Position numbers and translations under genes: made by a program. A stretch of DNA of 41,549 bases, from contig DIDE01000110.1 of assembly GCA_002417975.1 (NCBI GenBank), positions 1-41,549 on the forward strand, given 5' to 3'. The notes beneath the pieces are model-generated. The model made no database searches and had not been told where the DNA came from. It was given only the letters and a program-made list of their open reading frames with translations. Below, in pieces: positions 17,675 to 25,921 of the stretch; the stretch's first letter is position 1, and each line of letters begins with the position of its first letter. The DNA is from Eggerthellaceae bacterium UBA5808 (GTDB lineage: Bacteria > Actinomycetota > Coriobacteriia > Coriobacteriales > Eggerthellaceae).

Positions 17675-18841
17675 CTACCTCAAAAGAGGGATATCCGGCA
17701 TCGCTTCCCATCGAATTATAACTTCGGACATCGGTTCATACGACAGCGTAAAGTCATTCTTTTTAACGAAGTAAGCTATATCGCATGGTCCCCCGTATTC
17801 GAATTGGCCATTACCTTGATCGATGGTAAACGCCCAACTTTCGCCAAAGTCCTTGGCGGCACTGATGTAATAGTCCTTGCCAACATCCTTATTGACTATG
17901 TCGTATGCCTTCTCAAAGCGTCCATTCGAATAGCCAAGAAAGCAGCGTTGCACTACTTTGCTCAGAGCACGATAGTACTGGGAAGGATCTTGCGTAGTCG
18001 CAAGCTGCGCAACTTGACCATCGTCGAGCTCAAGAGCGATCCACGAGCCATCATCCAATTCCGCAAAATCAACCACACAGTAGGGGCTGCCCAAGCTCGT
18101 GCACGCCTTCACGTAAAGCATAGGCGGGCATGTGCATGGTTCATCTAAATCGGAATTTTGTTTGAGCGTTAAAAGCGAACCCGCAATATAAAACGCTCGC
18201 CATTCATTGGTAACGCCATCGTAGCGTCTTAGATTCACGAACTCTTTAAGAACGATTCCCTCTGTAGACGGTTCGCTACGTAACTTAATGAAGTCTGATA
18301 TAAACGTATCAAGTTTGTCTTGAGAAATAGGCGTATCGATATAGCGTGGAAACAACGGCTCCTTTGCCGACTTCGCACGTTCTGTAATCATAAAACGTTT
18401 GAATACCGTATTAACCGTGGCAACATTTATATCAGTCCCCTCACATTCGATTGTGACAGGCGTATCTGGATAGCCCGGCAGGTCGCTTTCGCCATCCTGC
18501 GAATTACCAAAACGCTCATACGTCTCCTGCGAAAACAAATGCAGCGCATTATAGCAATCTGGATTTGTAATTGGCCGCAAGCCCTTTATGATCAGGTTGT
18601 TGTAAAAAAGCCGATATTGTTCGGGATCCATCGCCCACCCACGATATATGAGCGGAATCTCTGGGTCCTGCACGGGTTTATGGAATGTAAGAACGCCCTT
18701 TTCTTTAAAGGCATTAAAGTTGAACAAGATGCAATCAAAACACGCGCAAGCAACGGCGGCATCCCATTCTGCTTGAAAATCATCGTCGACCTTGTTTGTA
18801 TCGTAGTAGTCACTTGGGAACAGCAACGTTGCATGCCGCAT
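17675..18841 (-). CDS. ATP-grasp (R2K/DUF4343-like) protein with extra C-terminal region
   Basis: 388 residues from the ATG at 18841, preferred over GTG 18931 because AAGGGGTGAT precedes it and the product then begins RHATLLFPSDYYD, a typical start of this family. The core is visible near residues 195-300: GIVLKEFV, NEWRAFYIAGSLL, then VVDFAELDDGSWIALELDDG, matching the metal- and ATP-binding strands of R2K-clade ATP-grasp enzymes. About 80 residues follow after the expected C-terminal YYRAL helix. Such enzymes form amide bonds between an acid and an amine on small molecules or peptides; the substrate here is unknown. It has no partner gene: the ATPase behind it is convergent. Confidence 0.7.
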   Translation of the reverse strand: MRHATLLFPSDYYDTNKVDDDFQAEWDAAVACACFDCILFNFNAFKEKGVLTFHKPVQDPEIPLIYRGWAMDPEQYRLFYNNLIIKGLRPITNPDCYNALHLFSQETYERFGNSQDGESDLPGYPDTPVTIECEGTDINVATVNTVFKRFMITERAKSAKEPLFPRYIDTPISQDKLDTFISDFIKLRSEPSTEGIVLKEFVNLRRYDGVTNEWRAFYIAGSLLTLKQNSDLDEPCTCPPMLYVKACTSLGSPYCVVDFAELDDGSWIALELDDGQVAQLATTQDPSQYYRALSKVVQRCFLGYSNGRFEKAYDIVNKDVGKDYYISAAKDFGESWAFTIDQGNGQFEYGGPCDIAYFVKKNDFTLSYEPMSEVIIRWEAMPDIPLLR

Positions 18842-19239
18842 GACATCACCCCTTATCGTCCCGCACCTAGATAATTCATCCCTGATTCTCTTTGCATGCG
18901 AGTCGCTTGTATGCATGCGGTTTCTCTGCACTTTACCTTAATAGTCAAAACTATCAAGACGTATCATATGCATCAATATGCGTAACAAAGTACACCATAT
19001 ATTGAGGTATGACTTTATCAGGCTTTATGCGAATAAGCTAGAGATAGACCAGGACTAAAAGTGTGGTGCATAAAGTTATCGTTGTACTTAAACTTGGGAT
19101 TTCTAGGGAGTAATGCGGCTATATTCTAGATGATTGTTTGGGATGAGATGCAATCACAAATATTCAAGCATACAAAATATAAAATTCCAAGCAAATTAAC
19201 CCGCACTCAACAAATCTAATTTTCTGCGTTCCAAAAGAG
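18842..19239. other. Intergenic, no gene seen
   Basis: About 400 nt of AT-rich sequence. Short frames only, none with a ribosome site plus a plausible protein. Its 5' end must hold the promoter of the ATP-grasp gene on the minus strand. Confidence 0.5.
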
Positions 19240-19271
19240 CTCCCCGAGTGCGAGCACTCGCACTTGGGGAG
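19240..19271 (-). terminator. Strong hairpin downstream of the symporter remnant
   Basis: A 15-bp stem with one G-T wobble, CTCCCCGAGTGCGAG / CTCGCACTTGGGGAG, with a 2-nt central gap. On the minus strand it is followed by CTCTTTTGG, so it is best read as the terminator for the symporter gene. Confidence 0.6.
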
Positions 19272-19385
19272 TGCAATAAGACGTATGCAAAATGAAGGTC
19301 ATCTCGTATTTACTGTATCTGCCATAAAGAATACGACGGACTAATCTACGGGCACCACACAGCATATAAACGATCGATATCCAGT

Positions 19386-20126
19386 CTATTCCACGGCTCC
19401 AACGCATTCGCTAATTGATTGATCGAGAGCATGACGTGCTTGACTGAGCTCAACATCTACAGGAAACCCTGCCTTCTTTGCTGATTCGTAGAAATCAAGC
19501 GCATCTTCACGTTGAACTTTTAGTGCACGACGATACAACGCTTCAGAACTAATTGTCCGTTCCTGTTCAAGACTTAGAAGTTCTTTTTGTTCGCGCTCAT
19601 CTTCTTCAACGGTCCGTGGACAAAAAGCCGCAACCGCAAAGTATGCAACAGTAGCGCAACCAAACGAAATGAATGTACACCATCCATCCATGTCAGAACT
19701 AAAGATGTCATTAGGAATATAGAGCAAGGTGTTATCGGCTCCATATACTGTTGGTACGAGGACAAAGAATCCAAGACGGAGAACAAGCCCAACAATAGAA
19801 GACGCAGCCACAGCCTTTGTCGAAGACCGCTTCCAAAACAGCCCACCAAACAAAGCAGGAATCAAACAACAAAGCATAAGATCAAACGCAAGAGTAAGAA
19901 GAATACCTGTTTGAGCAATACGCGCGGCGATAAAGATACCAGCAAGAGTTAGCGGGACCATGCAGATGCGTACCCAATGTAGCTGCGGATCTTTATGATT
20001 TGCGTCAGAATCACGACGGAATCCCGAAATATTACGAATAATCAAATCTGACATGCCTAAAATTGCGCCGGATGCCGTCGAAAATGAAGCAGCAACAATT
20101 CCAGCAAGTGCAACGCTAACAGCCCT
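19386..20126 (-). pseudogene. C-terminal fragment of a sodium:solute symporter (SSS family)
   Basis: The frame contains about five hydrophobic segments, beginning with RAVSVALAGIVAASFSTASG, the internal Ser/Thr-rich helix of SSS transporters, and ends with a charged cytoplasmic tail (EEDEREQKELLSLEQE). An intact member has 12-14 helices and about 500 residues; here only the last part is left. The ATG at 20054 lies inside a helix-loop region and is not a real start. Upstream of about 20126 the homology stops at decayed sequence, so the N-terminal part has been deleted or displaced. The terminator at 19240 still follows. Probably non-functional. Confidence 0.8.
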
Positions 20127-20345
20127 TATGCAGCAGCAAGATATTTTTTGGCACTCATTGCGAGGCGCAGCAATTGAGCAAGTCTGCTTTCGAAAACAAG
20201 TGATTTAGATTCGACAGTGAATACGTCTTTAACGCATAGCACAAGCACATTCCTTAGATATGCAAACAAGATCTTAATGTTCATCCAAGAGTTCAACTAC
20301 TGGCCCACCGCATTTCAGGACGTTTAGCACAAAACGTAGCCTTGG
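20127..20345 (-). other. Decayed or repeat-like sequence abutting the symporter fragment
   Basis: Several overlapping short minus-strand frames read like protein ends. One ends VLKCGGPVVELLDEH with a stop near 20300; another runs VKDVFTVESKSLVFESRLAQ to a stop near 20128. None has a start with a ribosome site. This could be debris of genes or one copy of a dispersed intergenic element that truncated the symporter. Not identified. Confidence 0.35.
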
Positions 20346-20416
20346 GTGGGCGCTGATAGTTGCAGTCTACATCAAAGTGCAAATTACTCATAGAGTCTTA
20401 GTTGATTCATTTGTAT

Positions 20417-20461
20417 ATGAGTATTTATGAATAAATGTTCGTTTCATTCATAAATACTCAT
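20417..20461. repeat. Long inverted repeat, 16-bp arms
   Basis: Arms ATGAGTATTTATGAAT (20417-20432) and its exact complement (20446-20461), 13-nt loop. There is no T-tract, so a regulator site or a remnant of an element end is as likely as a terminator. Confidence 0.5.
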
Positions 20462-20587
20462 TAGCCCAACTGTTATTAGAAGACTCTGCAACTAAATTTC
20501 TTAGCCTAATCAAATCATTCCTTCAGCTACTCTGCACCTTCTTATATTCTGTATGTGCGAAATTAGCAAGATTAACGATCGGAAGAA

Positions 20588-20611
20588 TCTACTTATTAAT
20601 TAATAAGTAGA
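20588..20611. promoter_or_regulatory. 24-bp perfect palindrome upstream of the DUF2712-like operon
   Basis: Half-site TCTACTTATTAA followed by its exact complement. About 250 nt upstream of the first gene. A second, imperfect palindrome (AATACT...TTCGAA...AGTATT) lies near 20726-20749. Likely binding sites for an unlinked regulator. The 400-nt leader holds no gene. Confidence 0.45.
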
Positions 20612-20863
20612 GCTATAGCAAAGTAACATTTTAGGAAGTTCTTTTATTAAAAAAGTCAATGCGGAAGGAAGGTGAAGCGACTAGCATGAGCGATTTCGCC
20701 AACTACGCCTGTAAATATTCAATTAATACTAATTTCGAAACGAGTATTTAGCCTAGGTGTGGTTCTACCAAAAGAAGGTGGGTGATATAAAGATCTCATA
20801 CATCGTTTGACCTAGTATCAGTTCATCTGCCCTTCCATATTAAGTGGAGTAGAGAGGATCATT

Positions 20864-21292
20864 ATGGATAAAAAATTACATAATCCTTTAATGAAGTTCA
20901 TTCTCTTAGCTAGTATGGCACTCATTATTGCAGCTTTGATTGCACCATTCGCTATTGAGAGTGCGTTCGCCAATAATCATGGCGATACAAAATATAATTC
21001 GTGGATTCAATACCGTAGTGTAAGTTATACGGACGCACGTGAAAAACTTGATGCCACATCTTCATGGGATGTTTGCTATTCTGGCCCAAACCATAAAGTT
21101 GAAGTTTTTGCAACTGGGTGGGGTTGGAACCCTCAATATGTTGGGAGCCATGCATATTATTATGGCCCAGGATCACAGGGATATCTAACTAATTTCGTAA
21201 ATGAAAATGGATATCCACGTGCATTATTATGGCTAAGCGAGTCCAATCATGGTGGAGCTATTACGGGTGTTTGGAGCCCCGACAGCATCTAA
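20864..21292 (+). CDS. Small exported DUF2712-like protein
   Basis: 142 residues. A clear signal peptide runs to about residue 36 (AIESAFA|NN). The mature part has about 106 residues, is rich in Tyr, Trp and Gly, and has one Cys (VCYSG). The pattern AREKLDATSSWDVC, the aromatic core (VFATGWGWN) and the end GVWSPDSI resemble DUF2712 proteins, which sit beside ABC transporters in Gram-positive bacteria. Lactococcin-972-like bacteriocins are the main alternative and share the exported small protein plus ABC transporter layout. GAGAGGATC lies just upstream of the ATG. First gene of the operon; probably the secreted product, but whether toxin, signal or structural peptide is unknown. Confidence 0.7.
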   Translation: MDKKLHNPLMKFILLASMALIIAALIAPFAIESAFANNHGDTKYNSWIQYRSVSYTDAREKLDATSSWDVCYSGPNHKVEVFATGWGWNPQYVGSHAYYYGPGSQGYLTNFVNENGYPRALLWLSESNHGGAITGVWSPDSI

Positions 21293-21374
21293 GATTTGTA
21301 CCAAGCTATCTGGTCTGTATCGATCATCCTTGTTAAGAGGCCCAAGAGTGCGACCGTAAAAAAGGACCGCCTAT

Positions 21375-22031
21375 ATGTATATCGAAGTTAACGCTTATAG
21401 TAAAACGATAAAGGGCGTCACCGTGCTTGATAACATCACATGCGGATTCAATCGAGGCCGCATTTATGGCCTTCAAGGCAAAAACGGATCTGGCAAAACT
21501 ATGTTGTTGCGAGCACTATCAGGTCTGATATTCCCAACATCTGGAAGTATTACCATTGATGATAAACACCTAGGAAAAGATATTTCTTTCCCCAAAAGTG
21601 TCGGATTGCTTATAGAGAACCCGTCATTTATCGGAAGATATTCGGGACTAAAAAATCTGGAACTCATTGCAAGCCTTAAAGGACTTATCAATACAGATGA
21701 TGTTCGCAAAGCCATCACAAGTGTCGGGCTTGATCCCGATGATAAGCGCAGCTACCGCAAATATTCACTCGGTATGAAGCAACGGCTCGGCGTCGCCTGC
21801 GCTGTTATGGAAAAGCCCGACATCATTCTTCTTGATGAACCTATCAATGCTCTTGATCCATCTGGCATCGCATATGTTGAACACATCATCAGCAAGGCAA
21901 AACATGATGGTGCGCTCATTATAATTGCCTGTCATGACAGTGAAGAGCTCAACTTACTCGCTGATGAAATAGTTATCTTAGCGGAAGGACGCATCATCTC
22001 AAAAGAATTGGTGCATCATGAAAGAATATAA
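21375..22031 (+). CDS. ABC transporter ATP-binding protein
   Basis: 218 residues, a single nucleotide-binding domain. Walker A GKNGSGKT (35-42), Q-loop near GLLIEN, signature YSLGMKQRL, Walker B IILLDEP, then a switch His in IIACHDSEE. It resembles the BcrA/lantibiotic-immunity type of ATPase. AAAGGA lies upstream of the ATG; an 82-nt gap separates it from the exported protein gene without an evident terminator. Its last 14 nt overlap the next gene. It would power the permease proteins encoded at 22680, 23497 and 25067. Confidence 0.95.
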   Translation: MYIEVNAYSKTIKGVTVLDNITCGFNRGRIYGLQGKNGSGKTMLLRALSGLIFPTSGSITIDDKHLGKDISFPKSVGLLIENPSFIGRYSGLKNLELIASLKGLINTDDVRKAITSVGLDPDDKRSYRKYSLGMKQRLGVACAVMEKPDIILLDEPINALDPSGIAYVEHIISKAKHDGALIIIACHDSEELNLLADEIVILAEGRIISKELVHHERI

Positions 22032-22683
22032 ACGATACCGTTTTATCGCTATCGTCATATTTATCCCCTTTTTAGTCATAAGCATATCCTGCCTAATTTG
22101 CTTGCGCATTATCACAGTAAATAATACTTTTCCAGCAAGCACTGTACATAGCTATTCGCTAGGAGACCAGGTCACCTTTGCAAACAGTTCAGATGAAGAA
22201 AATGAACTTGCAGGGACAACGATGAAGGTCATAGAAAGCGTAGTGTTGGAAGACGATGAGCTTATAAAGCTTATTCCTTATTACGAAGATCCCGTTATTA
22301 CAAACAAGGGCGCATCAAAAGCAAAAATTTTAATTGTGAAGATCCTCTTACAAAACGATGCTGACCACGAAGAGCCCATACCATTAGCCATTCTTAAAGC
22401 ACGCGAATATGCCTGGGCAAATGGTTGCGATTTCCGCCTATTTAAAATGCTCAACCCAAATCTTACGTCATTAAAGCTAAAGCCGAATGAGTCCTCTGAG
22501 GTATTTATGCCCTTTAGCGCATATGATACACAATTTGGGTTTAATGCTGCTTCGTGGAACGAATTTGGATCACGAAACATAAGACTCGAATTAACAGCAT
22601 ATCCAAATGAGACATCGATTGATCTGGGACTTCCTTATAGGCATCAGGAAGCACAAACTATTATCGAAAGTAAGACATTATGA
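22018..22683 (+). CDS. Single-pass extracytoplasmic protein of the ABC operon (a)
   Basis: 221 residues. One N-terminal membrane segment (about residues 9-31) and an outer domain of about 190 residues rich in beta strands (ILIVKILLQND, LKLKPNESSEVFMPF). There is no catalytic motif and no lipobox with a good +1 Cys. It starts inside the ATPase gene and its last 4 nt overlap the next permease gene, so it is translationally coupled. The product encoded at 24336 has the same plan, and the two may be distant paralogues. A role as accessory or immunity subunit facing the wall is inferred from the context only. Confidence 0.7.
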   Translation: MKEYKRYRFIAIVIFIPFLVISISCLICLRIITVNNTFPASTVHSYSLGDQVTFANSSDEENELAGTTMKVIESVVLEDDELIKLIPYYEDPVITNKGASKAKILIVKILLQNDADHEEPIPLAILKAREYAWANGCDFRLFKMLNPNLTSLKLKPNESSEVFMPFSAYDTQFGFNAASWNEFGSRNIRLELTAYPNETSIDLGLPYRHQEAQTIIESKTL

Positions 22684-23510
22684 ATAGCATAATTATCTTT
22701 GAGCTAAGAAGAGCATTCATGAATCCAGCATTTGTCTTTACCCTTAGCTTTGGAATTGTCATTGCTGTAGCAAATGTTGCACTTGTAGCAGCTCCTTATT
22801 CCCTCTCAGACAATTTTGCGACTCTAAGAAGTGGCTTAAAGGGAGAATGCCCACCTTCTTTTTTTGGCAATTGGATAGGAGCCACACCGTTTACAATCAC
22901 CACATCAATTTTCTATTATGCCTTACCATTAATCGCCTGCATTCCTTATGCAACAAGCCTTTGCTCTGATATATCCTCAAACTTTGCAGATCAACTCATT
23001 AGCCGGAAGGGACGACTACACTATTTCGCAGCAAAGCTTTTAGCAATAGTGCTCGTATGTGGTGCGACAACGGTTATACCGTTACTTATAAACATTATTG
23101 CTGTTGCATGCTTACTTCCACAGATAATGCCTGATCCAACTACATTTATGTATGCCGTAATGGCAAGTACTATGCTCGCCGAGCTCTTTTACGCACAACC
23201 CTGGTGCTATATCGCGCTATTTCTCGCCATGACCTTTATTGGATCGGGGATATTCGGTCTTGTATCGACTGTCCTTGCATTATACGTTCGCAATATTTTT
23301 ATAGTCGTACTTGCACCTTTTATGCTTTGTGTAGCAGTGCAGCTTGCAACGCAGAATACTAGTTATGCGGGATTTGCCCCTCTTAATGTGCTGTTACCAG
23401 CTCAGCCTTATCCTTCGATATTCTGGGTCGTTACACTGGCAATATTAGCAACACTAGCAATTCTCGTTATCTTTTTGCTTGTTAAAGGCGTGCGTTATGA
23501 GGATATATAG
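22680..23510 (+). CDS. ABC-2-type permease subunit
   Basis: 276 residues with about six hydrophobic segments and a long first outer loop (residues 45-75). The layout (short N-terminal cytoplasmic stretch IFELRRAFMNPAF, then a helix, then a loop) is that of BcrB/ABC-2 transporters. The start overlaps the preceding stop (ATGA). It is probably one of three membrane partners for the ATPase encoded at 21375. Confidence 0.8.
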   Translation: MNSIIIFELRRAFMNPAFVFTLSFGIVIAVANVALVAAPYSLSDNFATLRSGLKGECPPSFFGNWIGATPFTITTSIFYYALPLIACIPYATSLCSDISSNFADQLISRKGRLHYFAAKLLAIVLVCGATTVIPLLINIIAVACLLPQIMPDPTTFMYAVMASTMLAELFYAQPWCYIALFLAMTFIGSGIFGLVSTVLALYVRNIFIVVLAPFMLCVAVQLATQNTSYAGFAPLNVLLPAQPYPSIFWVVTLAILATLAILVIFLLVKGVRYEDI

Positions 23511-24339
23511 CGGACATATTCAAAGAATCATTCACTATGAAGTTCAACGCATCTTAGGAGATAATGGCGTAGCAATTATTCTCTGTATTTGCCTTCCTCT
23601 AGCAATACAGACTGCATTTTTCAGCAGCATTAACCCTACGTTCAACACTACTATCGATCCAGAACTGGTTGATTCTGGCGTTCAATTCAGCACTGGAGAT
23701 TTGATAGCATTTTCGCATCGAGGGATGGAGCCTTTCGACCCAATGCTGCGCAAGTTTTTTATTCTTGATATGTATTGGGCTGCACCATATTTTTTGCTTG
23801 GTTATCTGTCATGTTCTGCATTCGCGAATGAATCAAAAAACCAAGCACGCCAGATTGTGCCACTTACCCAAAGTCGTTTTATGTGGATCGCCTCAAAATA
23901 TGCCTGCAGCATCATAGTCACAATATCCTATTTTGTATGGGAACTTCTGTTATCTACCATGTTTTCGCTCCTTTTGGGAGGTTCCCTATCACTTATTCCG
24001 ACTCAATGGAGTGTAGGATTATCTTTCAGCAGTGTCGATCAACTTTTTGCAATGTATCTATTCATTTTGATCGCGTTGCTTGCTTGCATGTTGCTTTTAA
24101 CAGCCTTTTCGACTGCGGTTGGAGCTATCCCTGCATACGTTTTTCTTCTTTGTTTTGTCGTTGCCTCAGCTTATTTTGTATCGCCTCTACTTTTCCTCGG
24201 AGGATCAATGATGATACGGAACGCTATCATTATCGACGGCTTCTCATATATCGAATGGTCTTTTGTTGCTGCCTTAATAGCTATAAGCATTTCACTTGTA
24301 CTCGGCTTTAGACCAATTCGAAAGGTTGAGGTTTTATGA
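23497..24339 (+). CDS. ABC-2-type permease subunit
   Basis: 280 residues from the ATG at 23497 (AAAGG 8 nt upstream); a TTG at 23479 would add six residues. The first membrane segment comes after a basic amphipathic stretch (IQRIIHYEVQRILGD), with about six segments in all and a large loop after the first (residues 40-75). It overlaps the preceding gene by 14 nt and the next by 4 nt. Same general plan as the permeases encoded at 22680 and 25067, but sequence similarity by eye is weak. Confidence 0.8.
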   Translation: MRIYSGHIQRIIHYEVQRILGDNGVAIILCICLPLAIQTAFFSSINPTFNTTIDPELVDSGVQFSTGDLIAFSHRGMEPFDPMLRKFFILDMYWAAPYFLLGYLSCSAFANESKNQARQIVPLTQSRFMWIASKYACSIIVTISYFVWELLLSTMFSLLLGGSLSLIPTQWSVGLSFSSVDQLFAMYLFILIALLACMLLLTAFSTAVGAIPAYVFLLCFVVASAYFVSPLLFLGGSMMIRNAIIIDGFSYIEWSFVAALIAISISLVLGFRPIRKVEVL

Positions 24340-25043
24340 CAGCCCGCACGAGCAGAGTTCGCGCCCATCAAACTATCCATTTTGCATGCGCTTCTATTAG
24401 CCTCATATGTACTCTTGTTATCTTGAGCATCATTGAATGCTCGTGCTCTTTTCCCAACAGTACATCAATACAAGTTGACATGAACGAACCTATAGAATTA
24501 GATGCCTTAAAGGCCAATAGCCCCTCAGAGGTGGCAACAGTTCAAGCTACGCTGACCTCTTGTTCAATCAGCTCACATTTACCAAATGGATACAAAAAGA
24601 CAGATATATTCGGCTACGACGAAGCTCGTGAGACTTTCAATGCAGCAAACGATCTTTATGCAATCGATGACAACGGTTATTTGAACAATACGTGGCTTCT
24701 TGTTACTACTATGCTTTCTGTCAAAAACGACAACAACTTCTCCTGCAAGGTTAACCTAGGAACGTTGCGCATAGCACATATTGAAGACAACCAAAATCTT
24801 GTTACGATAGCTGACTACGATCCTTGGATAATCAACGGAACACAAACTAAAGAAGAGTACTATCTTCCCACACTTACATCGCATAGTCATAACAACTTTA
24901 TTATTGGATTCTTTATCCCTAAATCATCTCTTACGCAAGCGGATTGTCTGCTAGCGGAAAATCGAAAAGACCAAGGTGATTCAACAACTGTCAAAACAAT
25001 ATATATTGGTGACATAACCCGCCAATATGATACAAGCAGCTAA
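24336..25043 (+). CDS. Single-pass extracytoplasmic protein of the ABC operon (b)
   Basis: 235 residues. One membrane segment (about 14-36) is followed by an outer domain with alternating strands (WLLVTTMLSVKND, NNFIIGFFIPK) and a C-terminal TIYIGDITRQYD. It matches the architecture of the protein encoded at 22018. Start ATGA overlaps the permease stop, with GAGG upstream. No recognised enzyme motif. It could be a substrate receptor, a maturation factor or self-protection. Confidence 0.7.
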   Translation: MTARTSRVRAHQTIHFACASISLICTLVILSIIECSCSFPNSTSIQVDMNEPIELDALKANSPSEVATVQATLTSCSISSHLPNGYKKTDIFGYDEARETFNAANDLYAIDDNGYLNNTWLLVTTMLSVKNDNNFSCKVNLGTLRIAHIEDNQNLVTIADYDPWIINGTQTKEEYYLPTLTSHSHNNFIIGFFIPKSSLTQADCLLAENRKDQGDSTTVKTIYIGDITRQYDTSS

Positions 25044-25066
25044 AAGAAACTGACAGGGCACACCTT

Positions 25067-25918
25067 ATGGGAAAAAGCACTAACACCAAGCGATGTTTTC
25101 ATATGCACCAAGTATACACAGCGTCGGTACTCATAGGACCATTAATGGATAGAGAATCTTGGGCATTGCTCTTGTCTCTCCCACTATTATCATTAGGCTA
25201 TTACTTCGCAATTCATACAATATGGCCGAATTTTACTATCTTTGACTTGTATATATTTGCATATAATCCTTCCATTGGACTTCCCCTTATTTGGTTTATG
25301 TATCCTCTCGTTACCGCACTTATTCTTATACGCATTTGGAAACAGCGCTCAAATAGTAACTTCATTGTTCGCGCAGGCAAAAGATTGCATATCTTTATCG
25401 CTCAGGCAAGTGATGTTGTTGTCGTTTCAATATTAAGCGCCACTATCGCCCATCTGTCTCTATTGCTGATAGGGGCCATATGTATTGGCATACCCGTCAA
25501 CGTAGATAGTTCTTCAAGCTTATTTGCTTACTACACAGGAGGACATACTATCTCTGAATTCTCGTTATCTGCAGCTTTGCCTATAACTTTTGCTTACGCC
25601 TTTTTAGCTCTGTTTTTCTCAAATACATTATTCTTCTTTTTATACGACATTTTAAAAGCTATTCCTGCTTTTTTCATCATGGCTTTAATGGCCTTTCCAG
25701 AAGTTCATAAGACACATGCATTCATGCATGATATAGCAAGCACCTATGGAGGTGACCCTTTATCAGTAAATCCGCTGTCGTATCTATACGAAACAGCAAA
25801 CATTTTTTATCAAAGTTGGATCCCTGGAGAAGATCATCGTTTATGGTTCTTACCAGTCATTACAGTAGTTGTTCTACTATTAGCATTCGTGTCACAACGA
25901 CGCGTAGAATATTTGTAA
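25067..25918 (+). CDS. Membrane permease-like protein, last gene of the ABC operon
   Basis: 283 residues, about six hydrophobic segments. It begins with a cytoplasmic stretch of about 30 residues containing HMHQVYTASVLIGPLMDRES. The outer loop after helix 1 is shorter than in the other two permeases. It sits 23 nt behind the preceding gene. Its stop is 3 nt from the stop of the convergent AraC gene, so termination must occur inside that gene. Likely a third membrane subunit of the exporter. Confidence 0.75.
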   Translation: MGKSTNTKRCFHMHQVYTASVLIGPLMDRESWALLLSLPLLSLGYYFAIHTIWPNFTIFDLYIFAYNPSIGLPLIWFMYPLVTALILIRIWKQRSNSNFIVRAGKRLHIFIAQASDVVVVSILSATIAHLSLLLIGAICIGIPVNVDSSSSLFAYYTGGHTISEFSLSAALPITFAYAFLALFFSNTLFFFLYDILKAIPAFFIMALMAFPEVHKTHAFMHDIASTYGGDPLSVNPLSYLYETANIFYQSWIPGEDHRLWFLPVITVVVLLLAFVSQRRVEYL

Positions 25919-25921
25919 CCT

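Noticed and set aside
19587..19952. 121-codon plus-strand frame
   Set aside because: Antisense of the symporter fragment with low-complexity basic sequence.
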